From Immundisolibacterales bacterium (lineage in GTDB: Bacteria > Pseudomonadota > Gammaproteobacteria > HK1), in the NCBI GenBank assembly GCA_026712715.1, contig JAPOPW010000070.1:1-64000 (forward strand): a DNA stretch of 64,000 bases. Reading direction: 5' to 3'. Position 1 is the stretch's first letter. Each line of letters starts with the position of its first letter. The position numbers and the translations under genes were made by a program. This document shows positions 55,609 through 64,000 of the stretch, in pieces. The notes beneath the pieces were generated by a model. That model saw only the letters and a program-made list of their open reading frames with translations, was not told the origin of the DNA and did no database searches.

Positions 55609-56556
55609 ATGGCGGAAATCCAACCCGCGGGCTCGAACCGAGTCGGCGATCGCCTGCGTCGCGCGATCGAGAGCGACATCTGGTTCAGCTTCACCCGCTC
55701 GCCGGTCACCATGCTGTCGGCGGCGGTCACCGCGATCGCATTCCTTGCGGCGCTGTTCGCACCGTGGATCGCCCCGCACGATCCCTTCGACCTCGCCAGC
55801 ATCGACCTCCTGGATGCGAGCCTGCCGCCGGCCTGGATGACGGACGGCGATCCGCGGTTCCTGCTCGGGACCGACGACCAGGGACGCGACGTCTTCTCCA
55901 CGATCATGTTCGGCGCCCGAATCTCGCTCGTCGTCGGGTTCGCGTCGGTGCTCTTCTCCCTCGTGCTCGGAGTCGGGCTCGGTCTCGTCAGCGGCTACGC
56001 CGGCGGCCGGCTCGACGCCTTCATCATGCGGGTCGCGGACGTGCAGCTTTCGTTCCCGGCGATCCTGATCGCGCTCCTGATCGACGGGGTAGCCCGTTCC
56101 GTGCTCCCCCGCGACCACCACGACGAGCTGGCGTTCTACGTCCTCGTCTTCGCGATCGGAGTCTCCGGCTGGGTGCAGTACGCGCGCACCGTGCGAGGCT
56201 CCACCCTGGTCGAGAAGAACAAGGAATACGTGCAGGCGGCTCGCGTCATCGGCATCCGGCGGAGCACCATCCTGCTTCGGCACATCCTGCCGAACGTGAC
56301 GGGGCCCGTGCTGGTCATCGCGACCATCCATCTCGCCGTCGCGATCATCACCGAGGCGACGCTCAGCTTCCTCGGGGTCGGGGTGCCTCCGACGACCCCT
56401 TCGCTCGGCACCCTCATCCGCGTCGGGAACGACTTCCTGTTCTCGGGCGATTGGTGGATCACCATCTTCCCGGGCCTCGCGCTGGTGGTGCTGGTGCTCG
56501 CCGTGAACCTGCTCGGCGACTGGCTCCGCGACGCACTCAACCCGAAGCTGCGCTAA
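55609..56556 (+). CDS. Peptide-type ABC transporter permease (DppC-like)
   Basis: A 315-residue DppC/GsiD-type permease. FLLGTDDQGRDVFSTIMFGARIS is the hallmark motif of this subunit, followed by GLGLVSGYAGGRLDAFIMR and the EAA loop KEYVQAARVIGIRRSTILLRH. GGGAGCGGCG lies before the ATG. The ATPase gene begins ten bases after its stop. Confidence 0.9.
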   Translation: MAEIQPAGSNRVGDRLRRAIESDIWFSFTRSPVTMLSAAVTAIAFLAALFAPWIAPHDPFDLASIDLLDASLPPAWMTDGDPRFLLGTDDQGRDVFSTIMFGARISLVVGFASVLFSLVLGVGLGLVSGYAGGRLDAFIMRVADVQLSFPAILIALLIDGVARSVLPRDHHDELAFYVLVFAIGVSGWVQYARTVRGSTLVEKNKEYVQAARVIGIRRSTILLRHILPNVTGPVLVIATIHLAVAIITEATLSFLGVGVPPTTPSLGTLIRVGNDFLFSGDWWITIFPGLALVVLVLAVNLLGDWLRDALNPKLR

Positions 56557-56566
56557 GGTCGCGGCG

Positions 56567-58300
<1,734 letters not shown>

Positions 58301-58896
58301 GCCTGGCTTGAGCCGTACCGGCCACGGCACCGTGATCGCTTCCAACGTGCGGAACGGGCGCGCGGTACGCACAATCGGCGGCCGGATGCGGCAAGCCCGT
58401 CCGTCCCTGCAACGACGAGAGCTGCACGGACTTCGTCCCTGCCCTGTCCGAGTCGGGGACGAGACGGAGGAAGGTCACGCGGGCTGGCGGGAGATCTGGT
58501 CTCTCTCAAGAACGCCCGAGAGCCGGCGGCATGCCGCGATACGCCGCGACGGACTCCGGCCGCCGCCGAGAGCCTCCTCCGTGACGGCACGCCCCGGTAT
58601 CCGACGCACGGGTACACCGCGCGCCAGGAGCGGTGCCCCCGCGAAGGCCGCCGCCGCTCGCGACCGAGGCCTGAAGCCGGAAGTCCCTGACGCGAACGAA
58701 CATCCCCGCAAGTAATTATTGGACAAATTTCCGTGATTTGTTAGCATTCGCGCGCCCCGGCGCGAGTTCGTTTCGCACCGCAGTTCCCGCCACGCTCGAT
58801 TCCAACCGGACGATGGCGGAGTGCGCCAGGGCCTGCGGCCTTCGTACTCGGCGGGGGTCCACCGAATTAGCGGGCGCCACGTTCGGAGTTTCCCAT
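58301..58896. other. Intergenic region upstream of hppA
   Basis: Almost 600 bases without a supportable gene. The first 400 are GC-rich with only shadow frames and no T-run terminator. The last 190 contain the promoter candidate for hppA, in a short AT-rich island around 58711-58750. A structured leader is possible, but no known riboswitch was recognised. Confidence 0.5.
58720..58747 (+). promoter_or_regulatory. Probable sigma-70 promoter of hppA
   Basis: TGGACA (58720-58725, five of six consensus) and TAGCAT (58742-58747, four of six) are separated by 16 bases inside a conspicuous AT-rich island, about 150 bases before the hppA ATG. Confidence 0.5.
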
Positions 58897-60903
58897 ATGA
58901 GCACGAATGCCTTGATTCCGACTTTGTTCGGAGTCGTCGGCCTCATCGCCGCGATGATCATCTACCAGCGGGTCCGCAGGTATCCGACCGGCGACGCGAA
59001 GGTGGCCGAGATCGGCGATCAGATCCATCTCGGGGCGATGGTCTTCATGCGCCGCGAATACACCATGCTGGCCTGGTTCTGCCTCGTGCTCGTCGTGCTG
59101 CTGTGGTACTTCCTCGGATACAAGACCGCTCTCTCGTTCATCGCCGGGGCGGTCGCCTCGGCCGCGGCCGGCCTCATCGGCATGCGCACGGCCACCCGCG
59201 CGAACGTGCGCACCACGGTCGCCGCGCACAACGAAGGCCGCGACGAGGCGCTCGCCGTCGCTTTCTTCGGAGGCTCGATCATGGGCCTCGCCGTCGCCTC
59301 CCTGGGGCTGCTGGGACTCGGCACCCTCTACCTTTTCTTCGGCGGCGATCCGGAAACCGCGCACTCGATCCACGGATTCGGCATGGGCGCCTCCAGCGTC
59401 GCCCTGTTCTCGAGGGTCGGCGGCGGGATCTTCACCAAGAGCGCGGATATCGGGGCGGATCTGGTCGGCAAGGTCGAAGCCGGCATCCCCGAGGACGATC
59501 CGCGCAACCCCGGGGTCATCGCCGACAACGTGGGCGACAACGTGGGCGACGTGGCGGGCATGGGCTCGGACATCTTCGAGTCCTATTGCGGGTCGATGAT
59601 CGCCTCCATCGCGATCGCCTCCACCATGGTCATCGACGTGATGGACCCGCTCGGAGAGCGAACGGCCCTCATGTTCCTGCCCCTCGCCCTGGCCTCCACC
59701 GGGCTCGTCTGCTCCATCATCGGGATCGTGCTGGTGCGCGCTTTCGCGGCGCGGGAACCGGGGTTGGCGCTTCGTATCGGAACCATCGGTTCGGCGGTGA
59801 TCTTCATCGCGCTCGCATTCGTCGTCATCCAGTGGGTGGAGGTCAGCTACAAGATCTGGCTGGCGGTGCTCGCCGGCGCCATCGGCGGGATCGTGATTGG
59901 CCTCGTCACCGAGTACTACACCTCGAGCGGCCCGGTGGAGCGGATTGCGCGCGCCGGCGAGACGGGACCCGCAACCGTGATCATCACCGGCTTCGCCAAG
60001 GGCATGGAGTCGGTAACCATCCCGGTGCTCACCCTGTGCGTCATCATCACCGTGTCGAGCCTGCTGGCCGGGCTCTACGGGGTGGGGCTCGCGGCGGTGG
60101 GGATGCTCGCCACCGTCGGCATGACCATGGCCATCGACGCCTACGGACCCGTCGCGGACAACGCGGGCGGGATTGCGGAGATGAGCGGACTCGGCGAGGA
60201 GACCCGTGCCATCACCGACTCGCTCGACGAAGTCGGCAACACCACCGCAGCCATCGGCAAGGGGTTCGCAATCGGCGCGGCCGCCCTCGCCGCCCTCGCG
60301 ATCATCGCCGCCTACGTGGAAACGATCTCCGCTGCGAAACCCGACTTCGTCCTCGCGATCAGCGATCCCAAGGTGCTCGTCGGGCTCTTCATCGGGGGTA
60401 TCCTGCCCTTCTTAATCGCCTCGCTCACGATGACCGCGGTAGGCGATGCCGCCTACGAAATGATCAACGAGATCCGCCGCCAGTTCCGGGAGATCCCCGG
60501 CCTCCTCGAGGGCCGCGCGAAGCCCGACACGGCGCGCTGCGTCGACATCGCCACCGCCGCGGCGATCAAGCGGATGATCCCGCCCGGGGTCATCGCGGTG
60601 GCGGTGCCCTGGGTCGTCGGGTTCGGCATCGGGCCGGAGACCCTGGGAGGGGTCCTCGCCGGCGCGCTTCTCGGGTGCGTGCTCCTGGCTCTCACCATGG
60701 CGAACGCGGGCGGCGCCTGGGACAACGCCAAGAAGTTCGTCGAGAAGGGGAACCTCGGCGGGAAGGGCACCGACACCCATGCGGCGACGGTGGTCGGCGA
60801 CACCGTCGGCGACCCGTTCAAGGACACCTCCGGTCCGTCGATGAACATTCTCATCAACGTGATGGCGCTGGTGAGCCTGGTCATCGCACCGCTCCTCGCC
60901 TGA
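58897..60903 (+). CDS. hppA: Membrane-bound ion-pumping pyrophosphatase
   Basis: A 668-residue M-PPase with about sixteen membrane segments, coupling pyrophosphate hydrolysis to H+ or Na+ export. The active-site blocks are KSADIGADLVGKVEAGIPED, DDPRNPGVIADNVGDNVGD and, near the C-terminus, DNAKKFVEKGNLGGKGTDTH. The segment GNTTAAIGKGFAIG has Ala and Gly where K+-independent enzymes have Lys and Thr, indicating a K+-dependent type. Ion choice (Na+ or H+) cannot be settled by eye. It is tail-to-tail with the PPi-type phosphofructokinase gene. Confidence 0.94.
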   Translation: MSTNALIPTLFGVVGLIAAMIIYQRVRRYPTGDAKVAEIGDQIHLGAMVFMRREYTMLAWFCLVLVVLLWYFLGYKTALSFIAGAVASAAAGLIGMRTATRANVRTTVAAHNEGRDEALAVAFFGGSIMGLAVASLGLLGLGTLYLFFGGDPETAHSIHGFGMGASSVALFSRVGGGIFTKSADIGADLVGKVEAGIPEDDPRNPGVIADNVGDNVGDVAGMGSDIFESYCGSMIASIAIASTMVIDVMDPLGERTALMFLPLALASTGLVCSIIGIVLVRAFAAREPGLALRIGTIGSAVIFIALAFVVIQWVEVSYKIWLAVLAGAIGGIVIGLVTEYYTSSGPVERIARAGETGPATVIITGFAKGMESVTIPVLTLCVIITVSSLLAGLYGVGLAAVGMLATVGMTMAIDAYGPVADNAGGIAEMSGLGEETRAITDSLDEVGNTTAAIGKGFAIGAAALAALAIIAAYVETISAAKPDFVLAISDPKVLVGLFIGGILPFLIASLTMTAVGDAAYEMINEIRRQFREIPGLLEGRAKPDTARCVDIATAAAIKRMIPPGVIAVAVPWVVGFGIGPETLGGVLAGALLGCVLLALTMANAGGAWDNAKKFVEKGNLGGKGTDTHAATVVGDTVGDPFKDTSGPSMNILINVMALVSLVIAPLLA

Positions 60904-61007
60904 GACGGTGCCGACGCGACCCGGGGGAGGAGCCCGGATCGGCGCGGTCTCCCTGTTCTCCTCCATCCGGACCCGGGCCGCGCTCGGGCTCGGGCTCGGG
61001 CTCGGGC

Positions 61008-62270
61008 TCAGATATCGAACCCGGCGGCGACCTTCTTCGGAACCGGCGCGTTCTTCAACCGCACGTAGGCGGGAAGACCGCCCTCGAACGGGGGAAAGTC
61101 CTCACCGGCGATGAGCGGGCGAAGATATCTCCGGCACGCCTCCGTGATGCCGAAGCCGTCTTCCGTGATGTAGGCGCGCGGTACCTTCTTCTCCACGTTG
61201 GCGACCTCGGCAAGCGGGACCTCGCCCACCTCCCAGGCGTAGGGCTCATCGCTGACGCGCACGATCACCGGCATGACGGCATTCTTGCCCGCGCGCGCGA
61301 GCTCGACGGCGGCCCGCCCCATCGCGTAGGCCTGCTCGACGTCCGTGCCCGAGGCGATATGGCGGGCCGCACGCTGGAGATAGTCGGCCACCGCCCAGTG
61401 GAACTTGTAGCCATGGCGGGCCCGAATCATCGCCGCGACGACCGGGGCCACCCCGCCGAGTTGGGCGTGGCCGAATGCGTCCCGGGTACCGGAATCGGAG
61501 AGGAATCGTCCGTCCGAGTAGCGCGCGCCCTCCGAGACCACCACGACGCAGTACCCCTGCGCGTCCACGCATTCACGCACCCGATCGAGAAACCGCTCGT
61601 CGTCAAAGGCCACCTCGGGAAAGATGATGATGTGCGGGGCGTCGCCCTCGAACTCGGCGGCGAGCCCTCCGGCGGCCGCGATCCAGCCCGCATGCCGGCC
61701 CATCACCTCCAGGATGAAGACCTTGGTCGAGGACCGGGCCATCGATCGGACGTCGAACGCCGCCTCGCGCACGGAGACCGCGACGTACTTCGCGACCGAA
61801 CCGAAGCCGGGGCAGTTGTCCGTGACGGGGAGGTCGTTGTCGACCGTCTTGGGAATTCCGATGCAGGTGATGGGGAATCCCATGCGCTCGCCGATCTGCG
61901 ACACCTTGTGCGAGGTGTCCTGGGAGTCCCCGCCGCCGTTGTAGAAGAAGTAGCCGATGTCGTGGGCCCGAAAGACGTCGATGAGCCGCTCGTACTCGGC
62001 GGGAGCCTCCTCGAGTCCCTTGAGCTTGTGGCGGCACGATCCGAACGCGCCGGAAGGGGTGTGGCGAAGGGACGCGATTGCTTCCTCCGGTTCCTGACTG
62101 GTATCGATGAGATCCTCGGTCAGTGCACCGATGATGCCGTCCCGGCCGGCATAGACCTTGCCGAAGACCTCCGGATGACGGCGTGCGGTCTCGATGACCC
62201 CCGCCGCCGTCGCATTGATGACCGCGGTCACCCCGCCGGACTGGGCATAGAGGACGTTGCGGGCGCTCAT
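61008..62270 (-). CDS. pfp: Diphosphate-dependent phosphofructokinase (PFP type)
   Basis: A 420-residue PFKA-family enzyme. IGIPKTVDND has Lys where ATP-dependent enzymes have Gly (PGTIDND), and the nucleotide loop is YNGGGDSQDT rather than GGDGS. Both are marks of PPi-dependent enzymes, which interconvert fructose 6-phosphate and the bisphosphate reversibly. VMGRHAGWIAAAGGLAAE and SEGARYSDGRF are substrate-site blocks. The ATG at 62270 gives the normal MSARNVLYAQSGGVTAVIN start. The stop lies in a CTCGGG tandem run (60983-61006) next to hppA. Confidence 0.92.
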   Translation of the reverse strand: MSARNVLYAQSGGVTAVINATAAGVIETARRHPEVFGKVYAGRDGIIGALTEDLIDTSQEPEEAIASLRHTPSGAFGSCRHKLKGLEEAPAEYERLIDVFRAHDIGYFFYNGGGDSQDTSHKVSQIGERMGFPITCIGIPKTVDNDLPVTDNCPGFGSVAKYVAVSVREAAFDVRSMARSSTKVFILEVMGRHAGWIAAAGGLAAEFEGDAPHIIIFPEVAFDDERFLDRVRECVDAQGYCVVVVSEGARYSDGRFLSDSGTRDAFGHAQLGGVAPVVAAMIRARHGYKFHWAVADYLQRAARHIASGTDVEQAYAMGRAAVELARAGKNAVMPVIVRVSDEPYAWEVGEVPLAEVANVEKKVPRAYITEDGFGITEACRRYLRPLIAGEDFPPFEGGLPAYVRLKNAPVPKKVAAGFDI

Positions 62271-62704
62271 GGTCGTTTCTCTCGGCTGCACGAAGACGCG
62301 GGAGAATAGCGAAGCGGGCAGACGCGCGCTACCGATTCCGATTGCCGGCGGTCGCCGCGACCCGCGCGCGCCCATTCGTTGCGGATCGGCGGGCGGATTG
62401 CTCTCGCAAAGGGCCTGTTGACGAACCCCGGCGCGAGGGTCCTGCGCTGCGGCCATTGCGCCGGCCGTCGCATCGGCGGACCGCATGCTCCTTCATCGCA
62501 ACGCCATCGCGTCCGTTCTCCTTCCAGTCCGCTTTCGCTCGTCAGGCTCCTCGACTTGTAGAGGAAACGCGTTTCGAGTCTCCGAATCACGCCGAATTCA
62601 AACCTTGCCGCCAGCCGTCCCCTCCCGAATCCTAGCCGTACCTACCGGGGGAGACTGCTAGAATTCACCTGTCGTTCGAATCCCCAACAATCGAGGCGCG
62701 GCCC
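62271..62704. other. Divergent intergenic region between pfp and the M48 protease gene
   Basis: 434 bases, no gene recognised. The right part carries the extended -10 element at 62656-62664. The left part must contain the pfp promoter, but no clear boxes are visible on the minus strand. Confidence 0.5.
62656..62664 (+). promoter_or_regulatory. Extended -10 promoter of the M48 protease gene
   Basis: TGC followed directly by TAGAAT forms an extended -10 (TGnTATAAT-like), which needs no good -35. It lies about 40 bases before the TTG start. Confidence 0.5.
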
Positions 62705-64000
62705 TTGTCCCCGGTCCGTCCATCCCGCGCGCGCCGCACGCCGAGATCCGTCCATTGGCGACTGGTGCTCGTGCTCGTGCTTGTTGGAACGTTTGCGGCC
62801 GCACCCCGCGCGATGGCGGAGAACCGGCTACCCGACCTCGGCGACGCGGCCGGGGAAGCGCTCGACCGGTCGGCGGAGGATAGGCTCGGCCAAGCGTTCC
62901 TTCGCCAGATCCGGCGGCGGCTCAGTCTTGTCGACGATCCCGAAGTAAGCGATTACATCGACGGGCTCGGGCAACGGATCGCGCGCGCGGACCCGGAGCG
63001 CCGCTACCGGTTCCTCGTGGTCGACGCTCCGACGGTCAATGCGTTTGCGGGACCAGGCGGCGTCATTGCCGTGAACGCGGGTCTCGTGGTCATCACGGAG
63101 TCCGAGAGCGAGCTCGCGGCGGTGCTCGCCCACGAGATTGCCCACGTCACCCAGCGACACCTCGCCCAACTCATCGAGCGCTCAGGGCTTGCCTCGCTCG
63201 CCACCCTTGCGAGCGTGTTCGCGAGCATCGTGATCGCGACCCAGAACCCCGAAGCCGGGCAGGCCGCCATTGCGGCGACCGCGGCCGGCGCGCAGCAGTC
63301 CGCACTCCGGTTCTCACGCGAGAAGGAGATGGAGGCGGATCGAACCGGCATGGCCCTGCTCCATCAGGCCGGTTTCGACCCCCGCGCGGTTCCTGCCTTT
63401 TTCGAGCGGTTTCAGGACTGGCAACGGTTCACCTCCACGCCGCCCGAGTTCCTTTCCTCTCACCCCGTCACACTCTCGCGAATCGCCGATACGCGTGGAC
63501 GTGCGGAGCAGTTCGCGCCGCGTACCTACCGGGAGAGTGCCGATTACCCGTTGATTCGCGCGAAGATGCGGGTCCGGCTCGCTACCAAGCCCGGTGCCAT
63601 GGTCGAACATTTCCGGGCGAGGGTCTCGGCGGCCGGCCGGGATTCCGCCGAAGCGGACCGCTACGGACTCGCGCTCGCCCTGATGGGCGCCAGCCGGCAC
63701 GAGGAGGCGAGCGTCATTCTCGAGGAGCTCCGTCGGGAATTTCCCGATCGGCCGGCGCACCGCGCGGCCGAAGCGCAGAGCTATTCGGCGCTCGGCGAGA
63801 GCGACCGCGCGATCGAGCTGCTCGCCGCTTCCCTCGAGTGGTTCCCCGACAATCGGGCCCTCGTTTACGGGTACGGCCGGGAGCTCGTGCGAGTGGGCCG
63901 CCCGGACGAAGCCGCCGCCCACCTTCGACATTTCCAGCGCTCTCACGATTCCGATCCGGCGCTCTACCGACTGCTCGGCCTGGCCCACGAGCGAGCGGGC
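62705..64000 (+). CDS. bepA: BepA-like M48 periplasmic metalloprotease with TPRs (cut by window end)
   Basis: 432 residues are visible and the frame runs off the window. BepA-type proteases degrade stalled outer-membrane barrel proteins, notably LptD, and act with the Bam complex. TTG 62705 gives a basic signal peptide ending APRAMAEN and has GAGG nine bases upstream; ATG 62813 would lose it. The zinc site is AVLAHEIAHVTQRHLAQL (HExxH), with the third ligand in REKEMEADRTGMALL. ESADYPLIRAKMRVRLA and then TPR-like helices (AEAQSYSALGESDRAIELL and on) follow from ~residue 280. Function fits an LPS-bearing cell with LptE. Confidence 0.88.
   Translation, partial: MSPVRPSRARRTPRSVHWRLVLVLVLVGTFAAAPRAMAENRLPDLGDAAGEALDRSAEDRLGQAFLRQIRRRLSLVDDPEVSDYIDGLGQRIARADPERRYRFLVVDAPTVNAFAGPGGVIAVNAGLVVITESESELAAVLAHEIAHVTQRHLAQLIERSGLASLATLASVFASIVIATQNPEAGQAAIAATAAGAQQSALRFSREKEMEADRTGMALLHQAGFDPRAVPAFFERFQDWQRFTSTPPEFLSSHPVTLSRIADTRGRAEQFAPRTYRESADYPLIRAKMRVRLATKPGAMVEHFRARVSAAGRDSAEADRYGLALALMGASRHEEASVILEELRREFPDRPAHRAAEAQSYSALGESDRAIELLAASLEWFPDNRALVYGYGRELVRVGRPDEAAAHLRHFQRSHDSDPALYRLLGLAHERAG

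Noticed and set aside
60983-61006. CTCGGG tandem run, and CGCCGT run at 39391-39408, as possible CRISPR or satellite
   Set aside because: Only three or four short units without spacers; simple low-complexity DNA in a GC-rich genome.
61008-62270. Annotation as ordinary ATP-dependent 6-phosphofructokinase
   Set aside because: The PKTVDND motif and the changed nucleotide loop are those of PPi-dependent enzymes.
58821-62309. A 1,162-codon plus-strand open frame across hppA and pfp
   Set aside because: The frame is off-register with hppA and antisense to pfp. Its product is Arg/Gly/His-rich low-complexity sequence.

Overview
The window is one contiguous stretch of very GC-rich bacterial chromosome, densely coded on both strands. 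The gene order leuS - (small ORF) - lptE - holA - proA - nadD - rsfS - rlmH (32.3-40.0 kb) is the arrangement known from Pseudomonas-like Gammaproteobacteria. With the lipoprotein LptE, a BepA-like periplasmic protease and many periplasmic binding proteins, this points to a Gram-negative, probably gammaproteobacterial, heterotroph. The species cannot be named from the sequence.

Layout. 1-2.2 kb: a 5'-truncated IS1634/IS4-type transposase and a vapBC toxin-antitoxin pair with its palindromic operator. 2.3-5.6 kb: a benzoylformate-decarboxylase-like ThDP enzyme, a Nudix hydrolase, a toxin-antitoxin remnant in which antitoxin and toxin are fused by deletion, and a SnoaL-like protein. 6.0-9.0 kb: an acyl-CoA synthetase and an epimerase-type L-threonine 3-dehydrogenase. 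9.1-13.6 kb (minus strand): an acyl-CoA carboxylase beta subunit, an LLM oxidoreductase, an MBL hydrolase and a BKACE enzyme. 13.8-24.8 kb: an aminotransferase, then a seven-gene minus-strand run (Gfo/Idh/MocA oxidoreductase, a DddP-type DMSP lyase, a 3-hydroxyisobutyrate-dehydrogenase-like enzyme, a Nudix hydrolase, a chorismate mutase-methyltransferase fusion, pyrF, a DMT transporter), a FAH-family enzyme and a second LLM oxidoreductase.

25.1-31.0 kb: a LacI-type regulator divergent from a four-gene ABC importer laid out like ytfQ-ytfR-ytfT-yjfF (furanose sugars). 31.2-40.0 kb: a ferredoxin-type reductase overlapping leuS, then the housekeeping block. 40.1-45.3 kb: a binding-protein-like gene without signal peptide, maf, an amidohydrolase, a ketopantoate-reductase-like gene and a second Gfo/Idh/MocA enzyme. 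45.4-52.7 kb: an L-rhamnose-type locus (rhaM, rhaT, rhaP, rhaQ, rhaS, an amidohydrolase-type lactonase and an SDR dehydrogenase), suggesting import followed by non-phosphorylating oxidation. 52.7-58.3 kb: a peptide/opine-type ABC importer whose two ATPase domains are one polypeptide. 58.9-62.3 kb: a membrane pyrophosphatase (hppA) tail-to-tail with a PPi-type phosphofructokinase (pfp). 62.7 kb to the end: the start of a BepA-like M48 protease.

Recurring design: each of the three ABC systems has a strong GC-rich hairpin just after its binding-protein gene. The most notable observations are the DddP enzyme with every reported metal and catalytic residue at the expected spacing, the chorismate mutase-methyltransferase fusion, the nadD frame with no normal start codon, the Phd-VapC deletion fusion, and a 54-codon ORF coupled between leuS and lptE. 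I saw no rRNA, tRNA or CRISPR array.
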